A DNA stretch of 64,000 nt. Source: Corynebacterium falsenii (GTDB taxonomy: Bacteria > Actinomycetota > Actinomycetes > Mycobacteriales > Mycobacteriaceae). The DNA is taken from positions 992,001 to 1,056,000 of the forward strand of contig JVKJ01000005.1 of the NCBI GenBank assembly GCA_001054945.1, written 5' to 3'. Of this stretch, positions 58,219 through 64,000 are shown piece after piece; the stretch's first letter is position 1; each line of letters opens with the position of its first letter. Below the pieces are notes generated by a model. It worked only from the letters and a program-made list of their open reading frames with translations. It was not told the origin of the DNA and did not search any database. The position numbers were made by a program, and so were the translations under genes.

Positions 58219-58500
58219 GCATACTCGCCAGTCGGACGACCGGTTTGTACGAAGGGTTATCTTAACTGAACCGTCCACGTTCCTACAAAACGCTTTGTGA
58301 TCTGCAGCCTTTGATCCACGCGAGCGCCGTCGATTCACGGCGAGGCGGCGGTCGCATCATGAAGAGGAGGCCGTCGATTCATGGAGTGGTGACGGATGAG
58401 GATGCGCGGCAAGGGGACGGATTGGAATCCACTGTGGCGGCGCACTGCATATTCTCGCCCTCGCAGCCCTCGCCGCCATCGCAGCCCCGCCCCCGCGGCC

Positions 58501-59799
58501 TCAGCGATCTGCCCCGCAACACTGCCGAAGCCTGCCGCCCAGGGCATCCAGCGCGACCTCAGGCTTGACGTTTTGCGTCAGCGCTTCTCGACACAAAGTC
58601 ACTGCATCAATGCAGCGCACCATCGCCTCCGGAGAATTTCGACGCGCCAGCTCGCCACTGATCGACCGCATGTCGGGGTGCTGGAATCCACCAACCGGGG
58701 TCGGTGCACCCTCAACCCTCCGAGTCGGCGCAGCTGACCGGCTGGTCATGCCGGTGGTGGCACCCGCCTCACTGTGCGGTACCGCACCAGCGCTTTCCTC
58801 CCCAGCCTCAACCGCCCCAGCCCCCAGCAACATCGCATCGCGGTACAGCCCAGCCACATCGATCAGCGCCAAGTCCAGCGAATCCCGAACCATCCGCACC
58901 CGCCTGTTCTTCTGCTCCTTCGCCAGCGCATTCACCTGCCCAGCAGACCCCCGCTGAGCTTTCGCTGCCCCCTTCCCCTTCGCACCCACGCCGAGCGCTT
59001 TCTCCAGCTCCGCCTTTTCCGCCTCTTCGACTTGAGCGATAGAGGCCTCCACTTCGTCATTCGCCTTCGCCACCAACTGCGCCGTGAACTGAAACAGCCG
59101 CGCCCCCTCATAGACCAACTGTGGAAGCCTCAACGCCGTCGCCCGCTTTTCTCGCGCCGCTTTGTCTCGTGCGAGGTGCCGCGCTCTGCCGATGTGGCCA
59201 CCCGACACCTCCGCAGCCCAGCGGGCTTGCTCGGCCGTGAGATCCAAGGTGGCGTCTCCAAGAAGAACCTCCTCCACCTCGTGCGGTGAGGGCGTGGGCA
59301 CGTACACGTGCCGGCACCTCGAGCGCAGTGTGATGCTGATATCTTCCGGGTCCGTGCTTGGAGCGCACAGCAAAAATACCGTGTGAGCAGGCGGTTCCTC
59401 CACCGATTTCAGCAGGGCATTCGCGCCCGCCTCGTTCAAACGATCAGCGTCCTCAATCACCACCACGCGCCACCGCGCCACCACCGGCATCTTCGCTGCA
59501 TTCGAAATGACCTCACGCACGCGCTCGACGGGAATCACCGTCCCAGTGGTATCCACCCACAGCACATCCGGGTGCGTTCCCGCCGCCACGGAACGACATT
59601 GCTCGCACTCACCGCACCCTCCCCGGGGGCAGACCAACGCGTTCGCGAACGTCTTCGCCGCCACCGAGCGCCCCGACCCGGGCGGCCCCGTGAACAGCCA
59701 GGAGTGGGTCATTGCGGACGGGTCCAGCACCGCCGCCACCAGCGGCTCGCGCACTGCTGGCGCCGTCACCCTTGAAAACACTGCCGGAGTTTCGCTCAC
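58501..59799 (-). CDS. holB: DNA polymerase III delta' subunit
   Basis: 432 residues, part of the clamp loader. LFTGPPGSGRSVAAKTFANA is a P-loop-like region with Arg in place of the usual Lys, as fits a delta' subunit that does not hydrolyse ATP. CPRGGCGECEQCRSV is the zinc module, and VVVIEDADRLNEAGANALLK with SVEEPP and LRSRCR follow as in DnaX-type folds. The C-terminal 150 residues include an Ala/Glu/Lys-rich helix and a low-complexity linker. It starts with GTG at 59799 and is divergent from the cyclase gene. Confidence 0.93.
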   Translation of the reverse strand: MSETPAVFSRVTAPAVREPLVAAVLDPSAMTHSWLFTGPPGSGRSVAAKTFANALVCPRGGCGECEQCRSVAAGTHPDVLWVDTTGTVIPVERVREVISNAAKMPVVARWRVVVIEDADRLNEAGANALLKSVEEPPAHTVFLLCAPSTDPEDISITLRSRCRHVYVPTPSPHEVEEVLLGDATLDLTAEQARWAAEVSGGHIGRARHLARDKAAREKRATALRLPQLVYEGARLFQFTAQLVAKANDEVEASIAQVEEAEKAELEKALGVGAKGKGAAKAQRGSAGQVNALAKEQKNRRVRMVRDSLDLALIDVAGLYRDAMLLGAGAVEAGEESAGAVPHSEAGATTGMTSRSAAPTRRVEGAPTPVGGFQHPDMRSISGELARRNSPEAMVRCIDAVTLCREALTQNVKPEVALDALGGRLRQCCGADR

Positions 59800-59848
59800 C
59801 CGGCCAGTGTAGCCCCGCGCCCCAACAGCGTTAGATAGAGTTTTTACT

Positions 59849-61375
59849 ATGAATCAGTTCGCGCGCTACCTCAGTTGGGCTTGGGGAACCTATTGGCCCC
59901 TGTACGCGGCGACGATCCTAGTTACCAACATCGTGGGCGCCCTCGGGGTGGCGACATTCCTTCGCTTCCTCATTCCCCTTCCCGCCGCGCGCGAGCTCAC
60001 CAGTCCGAACACCACGACGTCCGTGTTGTACGGCGCCTATTTCGTTTTCGCCATCACCGTCGGGATCATCGTTACCCTTATGCTCTTCGCGCCGATCCTC
60101 CGGTGGCAGCGCCACCCGGAGACGTACGACGCAAACATGATCCGAGACCTCGTCAAGAGGATCCCGCTGATGCAGGCTCTCACCGGCGGGGTGCTGTGGG
60201 CTGTGGGAGTCGCGGTGTTCACCTTCGTCGCCTCACGCTATTCCTCGACCTGGGCAACGGCCGTCGCAGTCACTGCAACGCTCGGCGGGTTAATGGTGAT
60301 CCTCATGACCTACATGGAAGCCGAGCGCCTCACTCGCCCCATCGCGGCTCAAGCGCTTGCGAAGGGCGCGCCCGACCAATCCACCGTCTCGCCCATGACG
60401 GGCCGTATTATGGCCACGTGGGCCCTGACCAGTGCCGTCCCCGTGGTGGGGATGATTTTGTTGCTGATCGCGCAGACCACCGGGTTCTTTCCTTCGGACG
60501 CCAGCGAAGTCTTGCCAGCCCTGATGGCCCTCGCGGTCACCATGTTGGTGACTGGCTATTCCGGCACCCAGCTGTCCTCCATGGCGATGGTCGACCCGAT
60601 CCGGGAGCTACAGTTTGCGATCAACCAGGTGCGCCGGGGCGCAAATAGTACGAAGGTGCGCATCTACGATTCCTCGGAAATCGGCGTGCTACAGGCCGGC
60701 TTCAACGAAATGATGCGCGGATTGCAGGAGCGCCAGCGAGTCAATGACCTGTTTGGACGCTACGTGGGCACCGAGGTCGCCCAGCGGGCGCTGAAGGAGA
60801 AGCCAGAGCTCGGTGGCGAGACCCGCGATGTGGCCGTGCTGTTCGTGGACGTCATCGGATCCACGGGCTTCGCCACCCAGCGCGAACCGCAGCACGTCGT
60901 TCAGGTGTTGAATGAATTCTTCAACCAGGTGGTGGAGGCGGTCCACGACAATAAGGGCATCATCAACAAGTTCGAAGGCGATGCTGCGCTGGCGGTGTTC
61001 GGCGCACCGCTGCCCCTGAACGACGCGGCTGGGCACGCGCTCGCAGCTGCTCGGGAGCTGCGCACCAAGTTCCAAAATATTGAGCTCGAAGCCGGTATCG
61101 GCGTGGCCGCGGGCTCAGTGGTCGCGGGGCATATCGGCGCCAAGGACCGATTCGAATACACAGTGATTGGCGATGCGGTCAACCAGGCAGCACGCCTGAC
61201 TGACCTCGCCAAAGACACACCCGGCCAGGTGCTCACCAGCGCCGCAACGCTCCGGCAGGCCAATGAGGCCGAGCAGCGCCGCTGGACAATGATGAAGTCA
61301 GTGGAGCTGCGCGGCCGCCGAGAGATGACGCAGCTGGCGCGGCCGATCCGGCCCACGCTGGCCGACCGAGGCTAA
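59849..61375 (+). CDS. cyaB: Class III adenylate cyclase, membrane-bound with HAMP domain
   Basis: 508 residues. Six hydrophobic segments (about 17-245), a HAMP linker (about 248-300: DPIRELQFAINQVRRG and EIGVLQAGFNEMMRGL), then the cyclase domain (about 320-490) with LFVDVIGSTGFAT (metal Asp), NKFEGDAALAVFGAP and EYTVIGDAVNQAARL. It makes cAMP, which the regulator GlxR senses in corynebacteria. The layout is that of CyaB, the single cyclase of C. glutamicum, and lies beside topA as there. The GlxR-type boxes near aceA/aceB would respond to it. Confidence 0.94.
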   Translation: MNQFARYLSWAWGTYWPLYAATILVTNIVGALGVATFLRFLIPLPAARELTSPNTTTSVLYGAYFVFAITVGIIVTLMLFAPILRWQRHPETYDANMIRDLVKRIPLMQALTGGVLWAVGVAVFTFVASRYSSTWATAVAVTATLGGLMVILMTYMEAERLTRPIAAQALAKGAPDQSTVSPMTGRIMATWALTSAVPVVGMILLLIAQTTGFFPSDASEVLPALMALAVTMLVTGYSGTQLSSMAMVDPIRELQFAINQVRRGANSTKVRIYDSSEIGVLQAGFNEMMRGLQERQRVNDLFGRYVGTEVAQRALKEKPELGGETRDVAVLFVDVIGSTGFATQREPQHVVQVLNEFFNQVVEAVHDNKGIINKFEGDAALAVFGAPLPLNDAAGHALAAARELRTKFQNIELEAGIGVAAGSVVAGHIGAKDRFEYTVIGDAVNQAARLTDLAKDTPGQVLTSAATLRQANEAEQRRWTMMKSVELRGRREMTQLARPIRPTLADRG

Positions 61376-61450
61376 CTGCCACCCGGTCGCCCAGCTTCGT
61401 GCGCTCCCTTCGTTAACTTTCGTCAGTCAACTCTTGTTGGTTTGCTCTCG

Positions 61451-64000
61451 TCAGTTGGCCTTGGTCGCCGTTTTCTTTGCGGCTTTCTTCGTCGTCTTCT
61501 TGGACGACTTTTTGGTCGTCTTTTTCGCAGCCTTCTTGGTGGCCTTGCGAGTGGACTTCTTCGTAGCCTTCTTGCGGGTAGATTTCGCCGGACCGCCGTT
61601 CTCCGCTTCCTTCGCCCGACGCTCGGAAAGCAGCTCGTTCGCCCTCGAGTCTGTCATCGTCTCTGGCGTATCGCCCTTCCGCAGGGAGGCGTTGGTCGAA
61701 CCGTCCGTGACATAAGCACCGAAGCGCCCTTCCTTCACGGTCATCAGTTTGCCCGACACGTCATTCTCGCCCAGCTCCTTCAACGGCGGACGCGCCGCCG
61801 CGCGTCCACGCCGCTTCGGCTCGGCATAAATACGCCGCGCTTCGTCCAAACTGATATTGAAGATCTGATCCTCACTATTCAAAGAGCGTGAATCGGATCC
61901 CTTCTTCAGATACGGACCGTAGCGGCCGTTTTGTGCTGTGATCATCTCACCGTCGGAGGGATCCACGCCCACCTCGCGCGGAAGACTCATCAGCTTTAAT
62001 GCCTCGTCCAGCGTCACGCTAGCGGTCTCCATCGAAGAGAATAGTGAAGCTGTCTTCGGCTTCAGCGTCTGTTCCACGATCTCTTTCACACGCTTGGCCT
62101 TCTGGCTCTGCGCGGTCTTCGTCTCGCGGCTCAGCGGCTTCTTTCCTTCTTTAGCTCGCTCCGCATCCTGCTCATCCCGTTCGGACTCCCACACAGCCTC
62201 AGCCTTGGCCGTAACCTGAGCCTCCTCGTCCTGCCCCAGCACTTCTGTGACATAGGGCCCGAAGCGCCCTTCCTTAGCCACGATCGTCCGGCCCGAGTCG
62301 GGGTTGGTCCCCAGCTCACGCCCATTTTGCGGGGTGGCAAACAGCTTCTCCGCCACCTCCAGGGTCAGCTCATCCGGGGTCATGGCAGCGGGCAGGTTCG
62401 CGCGCTGCACCGTCGGTTCAGCGGACACGGAACCGTCCTGGCCCGTGCCCGCTTTCTCGCCCGCGGCGGAGCCGGTGGCGTCCCCAGCGATGACCCTCTC
62501 CAGGTACGGACCGTAACGACCCACGCGCACCACAATCGGGACCCCGTTTTCGTCGTCGAAGAGGTGCAGGGAGTTCACCCGGCGCGCATCGATGCTCTCC
62601 AGATTCTGGCCCACGATGTTCTTCAGCCCGTAATGGTATTTCGAAGAATCGTCACCAAAGTAGAAGGCATTCAGCCACTTGCTGCGGTCTTCGTCCCCGG
62701 AGGCGATGGCATCGAGCTGGTCCTCCATCGCGGAGGTGAAGTCATAGTCCACCAGCTCGCCGAAGTTCTGTTCCAGCAGGCCGACCACCGCGAACGCCAC
62801 CCAACTGGGAACCAGGGCGGTGCCGCGAGCGACGATGTAACCCCGGTCCTGAATCGTGCGGATGATCGAGGCATAGGTCGATGGTCGGCCAATTCCCAGG
62901 TCTTCCATGCGCTTGACCAGCGACGCCTCGGTGTACCGCGCGGGCGGATTGGTGCTGTGGCCATCGGCATCCACGTCTTTGGCAGTGAGCGTATCCCCCA
63001 CTGTGAGCATGGGCAGCCGCTTCTCGGCGTTATCGGCCACGTCCTTGCCTTCGGCCGTGCGGGTCGTTTCCACGTAGGCCTTGAGGAAGCCAGGGAAGGT
63101 CAGGGTGCGACCGGTGGCGCTGAACTCCACGGACTCACCGGAGGCCGCCGAACCGGCCACGGTGACCTTCATCGAGGTCCCTTTCGCGTCCGCCATCTGA
63201 GAGGCAATGGTGCGCTGCCAAATCAGCTCGTACAGGCGGAACTCCTCCGCGTCCAGCTTCTGCGCGAGCTGCCCGGGGGTCGGGAAGGAATCACCCGCCG
63301 GGCGGATCGCCTCGTGAGCCTCCTGGGAGTTTTTCACCTTGCGGTTGTATTGCCGCGGAGCATCGGCCACGAAGTGAGCGCCGTACAGTTCCTTCGCCTG
63401 ACGGCGAGCAGCGTTGATGCCGTCCTTCGACAGGGTCGTCGAGTCCGTACGCATGTAGGTGATGTGCCCGTTTTCGTACAGCCGCTGCGCGATGCGCATG
63501 GTGCGCTCGGAGGTGAACCGCAATTTGCGGCCCGCTTCCTGCTGCAGGGTGGAGGTCATGAACGGTGGATAGGGTCGCCGCGTGTAGGGCTTTTCCTCTA
63601 CGTTGCTCACGCCCATGGTCGCCCCGTCCAGGTTGGACGCCAACGCCTCGGCCTTGTCCTTCGTCAGCACCGTGACCGCGGATTTCAGTTGGCCGTCATC
63701 GCCGAAGTCCCGACCCTGGGCCACTCGCTGCCCGTCGATGGTGATCAGTTTGACCTGGAATGACCGGGGATCGTCCGAATCGGAGGAGGACAGTGCCGGA
63801 GAGACGGTGTGCATGTCCGCTGTGAGGTCCCAGTACTCGGCTGAGACGAAACGCATGCGCTCGCGTTCCCGCTCCACGATGACGCGTGTGGCCACAGACT
63901 GGACACGGCCAGCGGACAGTCGCGGCATCACCTTCTTCCACAAGACGGGAGAGACTTCGTAGCCGTAGAGACGGTCCAGGACGCGTCGCGCCTCCTGGGC
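61451..64000 (-). CDS. topA: DNA topoisomerase I, C-terminal 849 residues (start beyond window)
   Basis: The gene enters from the right edge, its 5' end lost. The visible part includes KVMPRLSAGRVQSVATRVIV, TYMRTDSTTLSKDGI with the active-site Tyr, IRPAGDSF and LGIGRPSTYASIIRTIQDRG, which define type IA topoisomerase. Instead of zinc fingers it has several repeats of the pattern RFGPYVTEV / GRYGPYLK, as in actinobacterial enzymes, then a Lys/Thr/Ala-rich basic tail (about 55 residues) that aids DNA binding. It relaxes negative supercoils. It converges with cyaB, with 75 bases between stops. Confidence 0.96.
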   Translation of the reverse strand, partial: AQEARRVLDRLYGYEVSPVLWKKVMPRLSAGRVQSVATRVIVERERERMRFVSAEYWDLTADMHTVSPALSSSDSDDPRSFQVKLITIDGQRVAQGRDFGDDGQLKSAVTVLTKDKAEALASNLDGATMGVSNVEEKPYTRRPYPPFMTSTLQQEAGRKLRFTSERTMRIAQRLYENGHITYMRTDSTTLSKDGINAARRQAKELYGAHFVADAPRQYNRKVKNSQEAHEAIRPAGDSFPTPGQLAQKLDAEEFRLYELIWQRTIASQMADAKGTSMKVTVAGSAASGESVEFSATGRTLTFPGFLKAYVETTRTAEGKDVADNAEKRLPMLTVGDTLTAKDVDADGHSTNPPARYTEASLVKRMEDLGIGRPSTYASIIRTIQDRGYIVARGTALVPSWVAFAVVGLLEQNFGELVDYDFTSAMEDQLDAIASGDEDRSKWLNAFYFGDDSSKYHYGLKNIVGQNLESIDARRVNSLHLFDDENGVPIVVRVGRYGPYLERVIAGDATGSAAGEKAGTGQDGSVSAEPTVQRANLPAAMTPDELTLEVAEKLFATPQNGRELGTNPDSGRTIVAKEGRFGPYVTEVLGQDEEAQVTAKAEAVWESERDEQDAERAKEGKKPLSRETKTAQSQKAKRVKEIVEQTLKPKTASLFSSMETASVTLDEALKLMSLPREVGVDPSDGEMITAQNGRYGPYLKKGSDSRSLNSEDQIFNISLDEARRIYAEPKRRGRAAARPPLKELGENDVSGKLMTVKEGRFGAYVTDGSTNASLRKGDTPETMTDSRANELLSERRAKEAENGGPAKSTRKKATKKSTRKATKKAAKKTTKKSSKKTTKKAAKKTATKAN

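Noticed and set aside
58027..58338. 103-codon minus-strand open frame
   Set aside because: It is a translation of the tRNA-Thr gene and its terminator.

Overview
The window is about 64 kb of high-GC actinobacterial chromosome from a mycolate-containing Corynebacterium. This rests on a corynomycolyltransferase, mycothiol synthesis (mshA), RamB, a 33-residue bS22 ribosomal protein and a secreted Rpf. The gene order hemC-hemA, proC, ppx, regX3-senX3-gpm, mshA, murB, deoC, sdhBAC, ramB, lpd, cyaB, topA follows, as I recall it, the order known from C. glutamicum, here read in reverse. A long-chain acyl-CoA ligase and a long acyl-CoA dehydrogenase/oxidase-type enzyme would suit a lipophilic species of the jeikeium type. 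Species assignment is inference only.

Layout. 1-3 kb: heme genes (cut hemD/cobA-type fusion, hemC, hemA), all minus strand. 3-7.1 kb: a thiol-disulfide protein, a membrane-anchored HAD-IB phosphatase, and a copper module (copZ-copA behind a CsoR-like operator). 7.1-9.4 kb: a short repeat cluster, bS22, a BldC-like helix-turn-helix protein and proC. 9.4-16.4 kb: a repetitive coiled-coil membrane protein, Ppx/GppA phosphatase, a Cys-rich unknown, the RegX3/SenX3 phosphate two-component pair, phosphoglycerate mutase and a YbjN protein. 16.4-25.9 kb: mshA, acyl-CoA ligase, murB, DUF2505, a methyltransferase, an LmeA-like lipid-binding protein, deoC and two membrane proteins. 26-30 kb: succinate dehydrogenase. 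30-35 kb: GH65 disaccharide phosphorylase with beta-phosphoglucomutase, then an Old Yellow Enzyme. 35-43 kb: the glyoxylate shunt (malate synthase and isocitrate lyase, divergent), followed by ramB, a membrane protein and lpd. 43.5-51 kb: mycolyltransferase, M1 aminopeptidase, then an envelope-glycan cluster (flippase-like protein, two GT2 enzymes, DUF2304, epimerase). 51-57 kb: MFS transporter, acyl-CoA dehydrogenase, PspC, a small acidic porin-like peptide, a Nudix-DUF1990 fusion and Rpf. 58-64 kb: tRNA-Thr(CGT), DNA polymerase III delta', a class III adenylate cyclase and the 5'-truncated topA.

The metabolic theme is acetate and fatty-acid use. Acyl-CoA ligase and acyl-CoA dehydrogenase would yield acetyl-CoA, aceA/aceB carry it through the glyoxylate shunt, and sdhCAB and lpd belong to the TCA cycle. 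The probable controls sit in the same window: RamB lies directly downstream of aceA, and three cAMP-receptor (GlxR-type) palindromes lie between aceB and aceA while an adenylate cyclase lies about 22 kb away.

No prophage, insertion sequence, CRISPR array or rRNA was seen. The features least explained by known genes are two dispersed repeat families (a GTGGCGTCCCAAAA motif, and a 58-bp AACTTGCGGC/GCCGCAAGTT element), the Nudix-DUF1990 fusion, the porin-like peptide and several lineage-restricted membrane proteins.
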